Below the pieces are notes generated by a model that ran no database searches, was not told the DNA's origin, and saw only the letters and a program-made list of their open reading frames with translations. Positions 33,091-41,029 of a DNA stretch of 42,575 bases are shown piece after piece (positions within the stretch are counted from its first letter, which is position 1; each line of letters starts with the position of its first letter). This DNA is from an uncultured Collinsella sp. (GTDB lineage Bacteria > Actinomycetota > Coriobacteriia > Coriobacteriales > Coriobacteriaceae), in assembly GCA_900543605.1 (NCBI GenBank), contig UQSK01000011.1, forward strand, positions 1 through 42,575. Direction: 5' to 3'. The position numbers were made by a program, and so were the translations under genes.

Positions 33091-33945
33091 ATGTCCATTC
33101 GTATTATTACCGATTCCGCGAGCGATATGTCGCCGACTGAGCACCCCGCTCTGCGTGTTCTGCCGTTGTCCGTTACCTTTGGCACCGATGTGTACATGGA
33201 TGGCATCGACATCGATCACCAGCGCTTTTACGAGATGCTCGTGGAGCGCGATGAGCTGCCCAAGACCGGCCAGGTCAACCCGTACGCGTTTTCGCAGGCG
33301 ATTGCCGAGGCGCGTGAAGCCGGCGATGAGGCTGTGATTATTACCGTGGGCGCTAAGCTATCAGGCACCAATCAGAGTGCCCGTACCGCACTTGCCGAGG
33401 CGCCGGGCGGCGACGTGTACGTGGTAGACAGCAACAACGTCACCCTGGGTGAGCGCGTTCTGGTCGAGTATGCCCTGCGCCTGGTGGACGAGGGCCGTAG
33501 TGCGGCCCAGATCGCGGCGGCCGTCGAGGCCGTCCGTGACCGCGTGGTCGTCATCGGCCTGCTCGAGACGCTGGAGTATCTGGTGCGCGGCGGTCGTCTG
33601 TCTGCTGCGGCTGGCGCTGTGGGCACGCTGCTCAATGTGAAGCCCGTGGTGGCTGTCGAGGACGGTCTGATCGTGCAGCTGGGCAAGGCGCGCGGTTCCA
33701 AGAACGGCCGCAACCTGCTGAACCAAAAGGTCGAAAAGTCAGGCGGCATCGACTTTTCCATGCCGCTGGCGCTGGGCTATACGGGCCTTTCGGATGCGGT
33801 GCTCAAGAAGTATATCGAGGACAGCGCGGCACTGTGGGCTGGCCACACCGAGGGCGAACTGCCCGTTCACACCATTGGCGCCACCATCGGCACGCACGTA
33901 GGCCCCGGCGCCGTCGCCGTAGCCTTCTTCCAGCCCGCCAACTAA
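33091..33945 (+). CDS. DegV-family fatty-acid-binding protein
   Basis: 284-aa DegV protein. IITDSASDMSP (about 4-14), the YxDGxDI segment, KTGQVNPYAFSQ (phosphoserine-like TSQP site replaced by TGQV), GAKLSGTNQSA and VVDSNNVTLGE are the family blocks, followed by the EYLVRGGRLSAAAGAVGTLLNVKP core. FakB proteins of this family bind fatty acids for the FakA kinase; whether this one does is inferred. The start at 33091 follows GAAAGAAAGG. Confidence 0.9.
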   Translation: MSIRIITDSASDMSPTEHPALRVLPLSVTFGTDVYMDGIDIDHQRFYEMLVERDELPKTGQVNPYAFSQAIAEAREAGDEAVIITVGAKLSGTNQSARTALAEAPGGDVYVVDSNNVTLGERVLVEYALRLVDEGRSAAQIAAAVEAVRDRVVVIGLLETLEYLVRGGRLSAAAGAVGTLLNVKPVVAVEDGLIVQLGKARGSKNGRNLLNQKVEKSGGIDFSMPLALGYTGLSDAVLKKYIEDSAALWAGHTEGELPVHTIGATIGTHVGPGAVAVAFFQPAN

Positions 33946-33956
33946 CCGACCTGCCA

Positions 33957-33998
33957 TAAACCACCACAAAGGGGACAGGCACCTTTGTGGTGGTTTAT
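33957..33998. repeat. Dispersed palindrome, CCACCACAAAGG family, copy 5
   Basis: ATAAACCACCACAAAGG ... CCTTTGTGGTGGTTTAT, 12 bp after the degV stop, with the core in the GGGGACAGGC orientation, opposite to copies 2, 4 and 6. Outer arms are perfect. Confidence 0.92.
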
Positions 33999-34025
33999 GC
34001 TTTTCCGGGTGGAAGGGAGCGAGCA

Positions 34026-34346
34026 ATGGCGTCTGAGGGCTTTTTTGAACGGGTGTACGAGGTGGTCGAGCAGATCCCCGAGGGGATGGTCGCCACGTAT
34101 GGTCAGGTGGCGCTGCTTGCCGGTCGTCCACGAAGTGCGCGGTACGTGGGGTATGCTCTGCATAGTAATCCGCGCCCCGGCCAGATTCCCTGCCATCGTG
34201 TGGTGTTTGCCGACGGGCACATATGCGAGGGCTTCGCTTTTGGCGGTCCCGATGCTCAACGTGAGCTTTTGCTAGGGGAGGGTGTGGCGTTTAAGGACGA
34301 CATGCACGTCGACTTGGCCGCCTGTCGCTGGCCAGCGGGGCTCTAG
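34026..34346 (+). CDS. Mini alkyltransferase (MGMT/ATL-like)
   Basis: 106-aa protein equal to the C-terminal domain of O6-alkylguanine-DNA alkyltransferases. GMVATYGQVALLAG is the winged-helix start, RYVGYALHSNP carries the Arg finger region, and PCHRVV (about 57-62) has the alkyl-acceptor Cys. The ending EGVAFKDDMHVDLAACRW is that of alkyltransferase-like (ATL) proteins, which normally have Trp in place of this Cys. It may therefore repair alkylated guanine without the usual N-terminal domain. The start at 34026 (GGAAGGGAGC upstream) avoids the overlapping repeat. Confidence 0.82.
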   Translation: MASEGFFERVYEVVEQIPEGMVATYGQVALLAGRPRSARYVGYALHSNPRPGQIPCHRVVFADGHICEGFAFGGPDAQRELLLGEGVAFKDDMHVDLAACRWPAGL

Positions 34347-34362
34347 CGGCTCTGCCTTGGCG

Positions 34363-34403
34363 TAAACCACCACAAAGGTGCCTGCCCCCTTTGTGGTGGT
34401 TTA
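34363..34403. repeat. Dispersed palindrome, CCACCACAAAGG family, copy 6
   Basis: TAAACCACCACAAAGG ... CCTTTGTGGTGGTTTA, 16 bp after the alkyltransferase stop. Outer arms are perfect. Confidence 0.92.
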
Positions 34404-34450
34404 GTTTACTTGGGCTAACTTATGGAGAAGCTATGGCGGCGCATTTTGTC

Positions 34451-34480
34451 GTCAAAAAGTAAACCACGGCGAACTATATT
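34451..34480 (+). promoter_or_regulatory. Possible promoter for the RNA at 34487
   Basis: TATATT (34475-34480) is a good -10; GTCAAA (34451-34456) is a moderate -35 with an 18-bp spacer. No gene follows on this strand before the terminator at 34580. Confidence 0.45.
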
Positions 34481-34486
34481 GGTTTC

Positions 34487-34625
34487 AGCAACGGAGCAGG
34501 CAATAGGCGATGAAAAAGCCTGCCCTGTTGAGTTTGATTCGCATTCCTCCCCTCTGTGCGATTCAACGGTGTACTTCGGGAACAGGCCCGCTGGCAGCTA
34601 ACTGCCGGCGGGCCTGTTCCTGTTT
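34487..34625 (+). ncRNA. Candidate small RNA ending in a strong terminator
   Basis: Between the promoter and 34625 the sequence folds as a GCAGGC/GCCTGC hairpin (34496-34523), a looser GATTCGCA/TGCGATTC region (34536-34565), and an 18-bp terminator stem (34580-34597 with 34602-34619, loop CTAA) followed by TGTTTG. GCCTGCCCTGTT at 34518 could compete with the terminator arm, as in attenuators. The only frame inside (from 34510) has no family features. The class is not recognised. Confidence 0.45.
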
Positions 34626-34667
34626 GTCGGGAGAGTGTGATGGACGGAGCCGAAGCGGTCCGGCTCC

Positions 34668-34695
34668 AAAAAAGGCGGACGCCGTAGCGCCCGCC
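34668..34695 (-). terminator. Terminator of trpS
   Basis: On the minus strand GGCGGGCGC (34695-34687) pairs with GCGTCCGCC (34682-34674), then TTTTTT (34673-34668). It lies 36 bp past the trpS stop. Confidence 0.85.
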
Positions 34696-34730
34696 CTATA
34701 GCAATCGAAAGCTCAAGCCAGCAGATCGGT

Positions 34731-35780
34731 CTAGTACACCATGCCCATGGCGTCCTGAACCTCTGCCAGGGTCTGCTCGGCAATCTCGTTGGCGCGACGG
34801 TTGCCCTCGTGCAGGACGTCCTTCACATAGTCCAGATCGTTCTCGTATCGCTGGCGACGCTCGCGGATCGGTGCGAAGTACTCGTTGACGGCCTCGGTCA
34901 CGTACTTCTTGAGCTGGCCGGAGCCGCCCATGCCGATCTCCTCGGCAATCTCGACCTCGGAGCGACCGGTGCAGATTGCAGCCGTCGAAAGCAGGCCGGA
35001 CACGCCGGGGCGGTTCTCGGGATCGAACGTGATCATGCGCTCGGAGTCGGTCTGGCTCTTCTTGATGCGCTTGGCCGTTTCCTCGGCGGTCATCGAGATG
35101 TTGATGGCGTTGCCGTAGCTCTTGCTCATCTTGCGACCGTCCAGGCCCGGCAGCAGCGGGGTCTCGGACAGCAGCGCGTCGACCTCGGGGAACACCTTGC
35201 CGTAGCGGTTGTTAAAGCGGCGGGCGATGGTGCGGGTGAGCTCGATGTGCGGCAACTGGTCACGACCGACGGGCACCACGTTGCCCTTGCAGAACAGGAT
35301 GTCGCAGGCCTGATGCACCGGGTAGGTGAGCAGAAGGCCGGTAAGCTCATGGCCCGAGGCCTCCATCTCGGCCTTGACGGTGGGGTTGCGCGCCAGCTCG
35401 GCCTCGGACACCAACGACAGGAACGGCAGCATGAGCTGGTTGGCGGCGGGCACGGCGGAGTGCGCGTAGATCATGGTCTTGTCGGGGTCGATACCGCAGG
35501 CAAGGTAATCCATGACCATGTTGTACACGTTGTCCTGGATGTGCTCGGTCGTGTCGCGATCGGTGATGACCTGGTAGTCGGCGATGAGCACGTTGGTCTT
35601 GGCGCCCATGTTCTGCAGCTCAACACGGCCCTTGAGGGTGCCAAAGTAGTGGCCCAGGTGCAAGCGTCCGGTGGGGCGGTCGCCGGTGAGCATGGTGAAC
35701 TTCTCGGGCGTCTTGGCCAGGCCCTCGCGAATGGCGTTGCTCTTTTGCAGCGCGACTTCGTAGCTGTTCTCGTTTGGCAT
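34731..35780 (-). CDS. trpS: Tryptophanyl-tRNA synthetase
   Basis: Class I aminoacyl-tRNA synthetase charging tRNA-Trp, 349 aa. GDRPTGRLHLGHYFG (about 33-47) contains the HIGH-type HLGH. LLPGLDGRKMSKSYGNAI contains KMSKS (about 220). HQACDILFCKG and VGRDQLPHIELTR form the Trp/ATP pocket. The start at 35780 (TTAGGAGCAATC upstream) is preferred to an upstream frame lacking a ribosome site. No tryptophan-rich leader peptide is visible. Confidence 0.95.
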   Translation of the reverse strand: MPNENSYEVALQKSNAIREGLAKTPEKFTMLTGDRPTGRLHLGHYFGTLKGRVELQNMGAKTNVLIADYQVITDRDTTEHIQDNVYNMVMDYLACGIDPDKTMIYAHSAVPAANQLMLPFLSLVSEAELARNPTVKAEMEASGHELTGLLLTYPVHQACDILFCKGNVVPVGRDQLPHIELTRTIARRFNNRYGKVFPEVDALLSETPLLPGLDGRKMSKSYGNAINISMTAEETAKRIKKSQTDSERMITFDPENRPGVSGLLSTAAICTGRSEVEIAEEIGMGGSGQLKKYVTEAVNEYFAPIRERRQRYENDLDYVKDVLHEGNRRANEIAEQTLAEVQDAMGMVY

Positions 35781-35950
35781 GATTGCTCCTAACGTATGTT
35801 CATGGGTCAAGATGATAGCGCGTTTATTGGAGGGGCGGTGCGTAAGTAGGCGAGGGGCGGGAGAGGGACGCGCGTGCTGCGACATGTGCGATGGGTGCGG
35901 CGCGGCCGCGCTTGGCTAACGGTGCCTTGGCACATCCTCGGCAGCTTGCC

Positions 35951-37150
35951 CTAGAGCTTGTGGTGGCGCTCTTCTTTGCGCTCCTCGGCTGCCTGCTCCT
36001 CCTGCTTAAAGGCGGGGTCGTCGGGGGTGACGAGCTCGTCCTCGTGCGTGCGCTTGTTGTAATGGTGGCGCAGCACGGGCTCAAACAGATGTAGATGCTT
36101 GGCAAAGGCCGCCGAGCCAATGGCGAGCACGGTAAAGATGAGCACACGCATGGGCACCTCGACCTGGTTAATCGCGGCGGCGCCGGCCGAAAGCATGATG
36201 CACCAGGCATAGATGAGCAGTACGGCCTGTTTTTGGTTGTAGCCTTCTTGGATCAGGCGGTGGTGGATGTGGCCCTTGTCGGCCTGCCCGATGCTAATGT
36301 GGGCGCGCTTGCGGCGCACGATGGCGCTAAACGTGTCGATGATAGGCACGCCGGCAACGATGAGCGGGATGATAAGCGAGGTGAGTGCGGCGGTGCGGCT
36401 CACGTTGAGCAGCGAGATGGAGCCCAGCGCAAAGCCCAGAAGCAGCGACCCCGAGTCGCCCAAGAAGATGCTTGCGGGGTTGAAGTTGTAGTGCAAAAAG
36501 GCCAGACAGGCGCCAAAGAGCGCAATAGAGAGCGCGGCGGCGTCGATGCGGCCCGAGAGCACGGCCATCAAAAACATGGTGAACGACGCGATGCCGCAGA
36601 TGCCCGTGGCCAAGCCGTCGAGGCCGTCGATGAGGTTAATGATGTTGGTGAATGCCACCAGATAGATCACGGTGATGGGGTAGGCGAGCCATCCGAGCAT
36701 GATCTCGCCGGGGGCAACCGGGTTGACGATGACGCCGATTTTTAGGCCGCCGATACAGGCGATAAGCGCGGCGAGGACCTGTCCGGCCAGCTTTTGCTTG
36801 GGCTTGAGCTGGAAGACGTCGTCGATAGCGCCGGTCGCAAAGATGACGGTAAAGGAGAGCGCCAGCATGGGATAGCTAATGTGAAGGCGCGCGTGCGGCA
36901 CCAGGACGGGTGGCCAGCCTAGGTGCCAGGTGCCTAGGATTTGCACAATGCAGGCAACGACCAGGCCCAAAAACACCGCCGTTCCGCCCAAACGCGGGAT
37001 GGGCTTGGTGTTGATGCGGCGCTTAGAAGGATAGTCGACGGCATCGAGCTTAATTGCCAAGCGCTTGACCAGGGGCACCGCGAGGAAGGTCGTGATAAAG
37101 GCCGCCGCTGCCACGCATAGGTACGGTATGTAGCTCGGGGATGAAGCCAT
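35951..37150 (-). CDS. Undecaprenyl-phosphate sugar-1-phosphate transferase (WecA/TagO-like)
   Basis: 399-aa polyprenyl-phosphate glycosyl-1-phosphate transferase with about 11 membrane segments. The family motifs are clear: GAIDDVFQL (DDxxD-type, about 108-116), NIINLIDGLDGLA (about 169-181), FLGDSGS (about 232-238) and HIHHRL (about 285-290; the HxHH that marks WecA/TagO rather than MraY). It starts wall or surface polysaccharide assembly by moving GlcNAc-1-P to undecaprenyl phosphate. The charged C-terminus is cytosolic. An ATG is chosen; a TTG 18 bp upstream is possible. It lies alone, 8 kb from the flippase. Confidence 0.9.
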   Translation of the reverse strand: MASSPSYIPYLCVAAAAFITTFLAVPLVKRLAIKLDAVDYPSKRRINTKPIPRLGGTAVFLGLVVACIVQILGTWHLGWPPVLVPHARLHISYPMLALSFTVIFATGAIDDVFQLKPKQKLAGQVLAALIACIGGLKIGVIVNPVAPGEIMLGWLAYPITVIYLVAFTNIINLIDGLDGLATGICGIASFTMFLMAVLSGRIDAAALSIALFGACLAFLHYNFNPASIFLGDSGSLLLGFALGSISLLNVSRTAALTSLIIPLIVAGVPIIDTFSAIVRRKRAHISIGQADKGHIHHRLIQEGYNQKQAVLLIYAWCIMLSAGAAAINQVEVPMRVLIFTVLAIGSAAFAKHLHLFEPVLRHHYNKRTHEDELVTPDDPAFKQEEQAAEERKEERHHKL

Positions 37151-37675
37151 GAATCTAAAAACCGCCAAGCGTCGAAGGAAAAGGTCAGAAGAACGCCATG
37201 CGCAAAGGGCATAGCCGAACCATAATACTCGACCAAGGGGGGTGCATGTAATTGCACGCAGCGATAATCACGCGCTTACCAGATATTGGGATGTTGTCGA
37301 TGGCTTATCGGGATGCCGGCGGGGATCCATATGGACTGTATGGTGATTTTCGGCAAAAGAAAACCACCCCCCACGTTACGAAAATGAACCCACCTAAAAC
37401 AGGTGGGTGCCCTCATCGACTGTTCCAGCGTCCTTAACAACGAAGGATACCTGTACTAGGTACGACTGTGTGGGCTCCCTAAATAAACGCGACGGTTCAC
37501 CCAGTTGCTCCGCGGGGGGCGGAATACCTACATCATAAAGCGGCACTTTATCGATTCCAGTCTTGACATTACAAAAATCGTGTCGGACGATTACGGCGCC
37601 TTAGGGACGGAGCCGTCTACGCGGTCTGGCCCTTTACGTTTGAGCTGCTGAATCGTTGTTTTGGAGCATGTTTTT
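37151..37675. other. 525-bp gene-free region between divergent genes
   Basis: No supported coding frame. A hairpin ACCCACCT-AAAAC-AGGTGGGT (37388-37408) followed on the minus strand by TTCATTTT looks like a minus-strand terminator, although no gene precedes it on that strand. Read in that direction, 37408-37560 holds TACCT/AGGTA and TCCTT/AAGGA hairpins, so a small RNA is possible. On the plus strand TTGACA at 37563-37568 is a perfect -35 for the radical SAM gene; its -10 is unclear. Confidence 0.4.
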
Positions 37676-38614
37676 ATGCCGACGTCGTTGACCGAACTTT
37701 TTTCGCCCGCCTGCCATTTGTGTCCGCGCCGTTGCGGTGCGGCGCGCGATGAGGGCGCGCGCGGCGTATGCGGTGCTAACGACACGCTCAGGGTGGCCCG
37801 CGCGGCGCTTCATATGTGGGAGGAGCCGCCTATCTCGGGCGAGGCCGGTTCGGGCACGATCTTCTTTAGCGGTTGCTCGCTTAAATGTATCTACTGCCAG
37901 AACCACGAGATCTCGACCGGCAATTTTGGCCTTGAGATTTCGCCTGAGCGCCTGGTCGAGATTATGCTGGAACTGCAGGACCAGGGTGCTAACAACATCA
38001 ATTTGGTGACGGCGACGCACTATGCACACCTGTTGCCTGCCGCGATTGCCGCGGCACGGACGCGCGGGCTGGTCATCCCAATCGTCTACAACACGAGCGG
38101 TTACGAGCGCGCGAGTGCCGTGGCGGCGCTGGGCGACCTGGTCGATGTGTGGCTCACCGACTTTAAATATGCCGATGCCGGGCTTGCGCAGTCACTCTCT
38201 CATATAAAGGATTACCCGCGTGTGGCCGTGTCGGGTCTGGCCCAGATGGCGCGCGAGATCGAGCGCCGCGAGGGAGAGTTGGTGGACGAGGACGGGCTTA
38301 TGAAGCGCGGCATGATCGTGCGCCATCTGGTGCTGCCGGGCCATGCAGACGATTCGTGTCGCGTGCTGGACCTGGTGTGGCAGACGGTGGGCGACGTGCC
38401 GATCTCGGTCATGAACCAGTACACGCCCAATGCGCTCATGCGCGAGCAGGGCGGCGACCTGTCACGCGCCGTGACGCGCGAGGAGTACGAGCAGGTGCTC
38501 GACCATGCCGACGACCTGGGCTTTACGACGATGTTCTGGCAAGAGGGCGGCGCGGTAGACGAGAGCTTCACCCCGGCCTTCGACACCACCGGTGTTCTTA
38601 CCAGCGCAAAGTAG
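37676..38614 (+). CDS. Radical SAM protein, PflA/PflX-like
   Basis: 312-aa radical S-adenosylmethionine enzyme. An N-terminal Cys cluster (CHLCPRRCGA ... RGVCG, about 14-38) precedes the [4Fe-4S] motif GCSLKCIYCQN (about 65-75), the CxxxCxxC form. The TIM-barrel continues with NNINLVTATHY and WLTDFKYAD. It resembles COG1313 PflX/PflA-type activating enzymes, but no glycyl-radical enzyme lies next to it, so the partner is unknown. The ATG at 37676 follows TTGGAG; a TTG start at 37661 is possible. Confidence 0.85.
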   Translation: MPTSLTELFSPACHLCPRRCGAARDEGARGVCGANDTLRVARAALHMWEEPPISGEAGSGTIFFSGCSLKCIYCQNHEISTGNFGLEISPERLVEIMLELQDQGANNINLVTATHYAHLLPAAIAAARTRGLVIPIVYNTSGYERASAVAALGDLVDVWLTDFKYADAGLAQSLSHIKDYPRVAVSGLAQMAREIERREGELVDEDGLMKRGMIVRHLVLPGHADDSCRVLDLVWQTVGDVPISVMNQYTPNALMREQGGDLSRAVTREEYEQVLDHADDLGFTTMFWQEGGAVDESFTPAFDTTGVLTSAK

Positions 38615-38622
38615 TGCGTTCG

Positions 38623-38661
38623 TCGATGATTTTTCTGGGACGGGGATTAAAAAATCATCGA
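38623..38661. repeat. GGGACGGGGATTAA-family palindrome
   Basis: TCGATGATTTTT (38623-38634) pairs perfectly with AAAAATCATCGA (38650-38661) around CTGGGACGGGGATTA. It shares TCTGGGACGGGGATTAA with 27539. It sits 8 bp after the radical SAM stop and may act as a terminator. Confidence 0.8.
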
Positions 38662-38725
38662 GAGGATCGCCTGTTCGAAAAGTTGTCAAAATAGCCGCGC
38701 CCCAAAAAAGACTGGTTATTGGGCG

Positions 38726-38753
38726 TTGACAGTTGGCGAGCCGTAGGTAAAAT
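38726..38753 (+). promoter_or_regulatory. Promoter of tRNA-Ala
   Basis: A perfect -35 TTGACA (38726-38731), a 16-bp spacer and -10 TAAAAT (38748-38753) lie 13 bp before the mature tRNA. Confidence 0.85.
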
Positions 38754-38766
38754 ATCGACTTGTCCT

Positions 38767-38839
38767 GGGGACGTAGCTCAGTTGGGAGAGCGCTGCCGTC
38801 GCATGGCAGAGGCCGAGGGTTCGACTCCCTTCGTCTCCA
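38767..38839 (+). tRNA. tRNA-Ala (anticodon CGC)
   Basis: 73-nt cloverleaf: acceptor GGGGACG pairs with CGTCTCC (one G-U), D-stem GCTC/GAGC, anticodon stem CTGCC/GGCAG around loop GTCGCAT (anticodon CGC, reading GCG), T-arm with GGTTCGACTCC-type loop, discriminator A. The following bases are CCC, so the 3' CCA is not encoded. Confidence 0.93.
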
Positions 38840-38853
38840 CCCTTGGATTTGAT

Positions 38854-38885
38854 AAGCCGCTGACATTGTGTCGGCGGCTTTTTTT
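38854..38885 (+). terminator. Terminator of the tRNA-Ala transcript
   Basis: AAGCCGCTGACA (38854-38865) pairs with TGTCGGCGGCTT (38869-38880, one wobble), followed by a run of T. The next gene starts only 18 bp later, so some read-through may serve it. Confidence 0.85.
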
Positions 38886-38903
38886 AAAAGAAAGGGCTAT
38901 ACC

Positions 38904-39362
38904 ATGGCCGAGCTTGAGTCCCAACCACTGTCTGCCGAGGAGCGCGCCGAGTTGGAAGAGCTCCGCGCTGAGAAGGCCCGCCGCGAGGCCCAGGAAGAGG
39001 CGCGCCGCGAGCGCAAGGAGCTGGCCGCCCTGCGTGCCGAGCGCGAGAAGGCCGAGGAGGCCGCTGCGAAGGTTGCATCCGAGTCTGCGCCCGCGCCTGC
39101 GCCCAAGCCCGCCGCCGCGAAGCCCGCGCCCACCGCACCCAAACCTCAGCCCAAAAAAGCCGCTCACCCCAAGCCCGCCGAGCCCAAACCGAGCCGTGAC
39201 GAGATGACCTTTGCCCAGCGCATGGTCACCTCCAAGGAGCCTACGGGCGAGAATGAGATCCCCGGCATGGCTCCGGCTCAAAAAATCATCATCGTGCTCG
39301 CCCTCATCGCGTTTATCGTCTTTATGGTTTACACGATTACGGGCAGCATGGGCCTGCACTAA
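38904..39362 (+). CDS. Small coiled-coil, tail-anchored membrane protein
   Basis: 152-aa protein without a recognised family. Residues 10-60 are a highly charged Glu/Arg/Ala coiled coil, 60-100 an Ala/Pro/Lys-rich linker (PAPAPKPAAAKPAP), then a conserved-looking MTFAQRMVTSKEPTGENEIP, and the end is one hydrophobic segment (KIIIVLALIAFIVFMVYTI, about 125-143) with nine residues after it. This suggests a cytosolic coil held to the membrane by its C-terminus. GAAAGGG precedes the start. Function unknown; possibly a cell-envelope or division scaffold. Confidence 0.8.
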   Translation: MAELESQPLSAEERAELEELRAEKARREAQEEARRERKELAALRAEREKAEEAAAKVASESAPAPAPKPAAAKPAPTAPKPQPKKAAHPKPAEPKPSRDEMTFAQRMVTSKEPTGENEIPGMAPAQKIIIVLALIAFIVFMVYTITGSMGLH

Positions 39363-39444
39363 CCTGTTCGCGCCGGGCTCCATGCCCGCACGTCCGCCTC
39401 GCCCAACCCTCAACCTCTGCACAACACATCCGAAAGGTCGCCCC

Positions 39445-40950
39445 ATGGCTTTGACCGACATCTCGCATCCCACCGACATTGCAATGCTCACCGATCTGTA
39501 CGAGCTCACTATGGCCCAGGGCCTGTGGGAGAGCGGCAAGGCCAATGAGCAGGGTTGTTTTACCGCGTTTTACCGCGACCATCCCTTTGGCAGCGCCTAT
39601 GCCGTCATGTGCGGCACCGCCGAACTGCCCGAGCTGGTCGAGAATCTGCGCTTTACGCCCGAGGACATCGACTATCTCGCCTCGCTCCAGGCCCCTGCCG
39701 GCGGCGCGATGTTCAAGCCTGGATTCCTCGACTACCTGCGCGATTTTCGTGCGCATGTAAACATCGACGCCGTGCCCGAGGGCGAGCTCGTCTTTCCGCG
39801 CGAGCCCATGGTGCGCGTCACCGGCCCCGCGCTGGAGTGCCAGCTGCTCGAGACGGCGCTGCTCAACATCGTCGGGTTCCAGACGCTTGTCGCCACCAAG
39901 ACGGCGCGCGTGGTGCTGGCGGCGGACGGCCGTCCCGTGGCCGAGTTTGGCCTGCGCCGCGCCCAGGGTCCCGATGGCGGCTTGGCCGTCGCCCGCGCGA
40001 GCTACGTTGCCGGCTGTTCCTCTACGTCCAATGTGCTCGCCGGGCGCCGCTACGGTATTCCCGTCTTTGGCACGCATGCGCACAGCTGGGTGATGAGCTT
40101 CGATTCCGAGCTCGAGGCCTTCCGCGCCTTTGCCAAGTCGAGCCCCAAGAACTGTACGCTGCTCATCGACACCTACGATGTGCGCGAGGGCTGCGAGCAT
40201 GCCATTACGGTTGCCAAAGAGATGGAGGCGGTGGGCGAGCGTCTGTCGGCTATCCGCATCGACTCGGGCGACCTCGCCAAGCTCTCCAAGTATGTCCGCG
40301 GCCGTTTTGATGCCGAGGGCCTGCCCTATGTGGGGATCTCGGTTTCCAACGATCTGGACGAGTACACGATTCAGTCGCTGCTCGACCAGGGTGCGCCCAT
40401 CGATAGCTTTGGCGTGGGTACCAAGCTCGCGACCTGCTACGACCAGCCGGCGCTGGGCGGTGTGTATAAGCTTTCTGCCCGCCGTGCGAGCGAGGCGGAC
40501 CCGTGGACGCCGGTGGTTAAGCTCTCCGAGCAGCCCTACAAGCGCACGATCCCGGGCGTGCAGCGCGTGCGCCGCTATTACGACGGCTTTGGCGGCCCGA
40601 TCTGCGACATGATCTATGACGAGGATCATCTGTCGGGGGAGGGCGCCGCGCGCGGCAATACCCTCGTGGCCGTGAATGATGCCGCCCTGGTGACCGACGT
40701 GTCCGAACTTGAGTATCGTGAGCTGCTGGTGCCGATCGTGCGCGACGGCAGTGCGGTGGCTCCGCGTGAGAGCATCCAGGACGCGCGCGAGCGCTGTGTT
40801 TGGGCGCTCGATCATCTGGACGCAGCTTTCAAGCGCTTCCTGTACCCGCAGACCTATGTGGTGGGCATGGAGCAGGGCCTGGCTCAGGTGCGCGACGAGC
40901 TCGTACGCAAGAACATGGCCGCGGCCTCGGCTTTCCCCTGGGCTCACTAA
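39445..40950 (+). CDS. pncB: Nicotinate phosphoribosyltransferase
   Basis: NAD salvage enzyme joining nicotinate to PRPP, 501 aa. TDLYELTMAQGLWE (13-26), GTHAHSWVMSF (about 214-224, with the phosphorylated His region), IRIDSGDLAKLSK (about 271-283), VSNDLDEYTIQSL and SFGVGTKLATCYD are the type-2 PncB blocks. The start at 39445 follows CGAAAGG; the longer upstream frame overlaps the coiled-coil gene. Length is normal. Confidence 0.93.
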   Translation: MALTDISHPTDIAMLTDLYELTMAQGLWESGKANEQGCFTAFYRDHPFGSAYAVMCGTAELPELVENLRFTPEDIDYLASLQAPAGGAMFKPGFLDYLRDFRAHVNIDAVPEGELVFPREPMVRVTGPALECQLLETALLNIVGFQTLVATKTARVVLAADGRPVAEFGLRRAQGPDGGLAVARASYVAGCSSTSNVLAGRRYGIPVFGTHAHSWVMSFDSELEAFRAFAKSSPKNCTLLIDTYDVREGCEHAITVAKEMEAVGERLSAIRIDSGDLAKLSKYVRGRFDAEGLPYVGISVSNDLDEYTIQSLLDQGAPIDSFGVGTKLATCYDQPALGGVYKLSARRASEADPWTPVVKLSEQPYKRTIPGVQRVRRYYDGFGGPICDMIYDEDHLSGEGAARGNTLVAVNDAALVTDVSELEYRELLVPIVRDGSAVAPRESIQDARERCVWALDHLDAAFKRFLYPQTYVVGMEQGLAQVRDELVRKNMAAASAFPWAH

Positions 40951-41029
40951 TTCCTTGGGCGGTAGGGGCAAGTCACGCTCCCTTGGCCGCCAGCTCGGCC
41001 GTTCGCTGAACAGTTGATTGGTTTGACGT

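Noticed and set aside
34510..34701. Possible leader peptide for tryptophan control
   Set aside because: It points away from trpS, contains no Trp codon run, and crosses a strong terminator.
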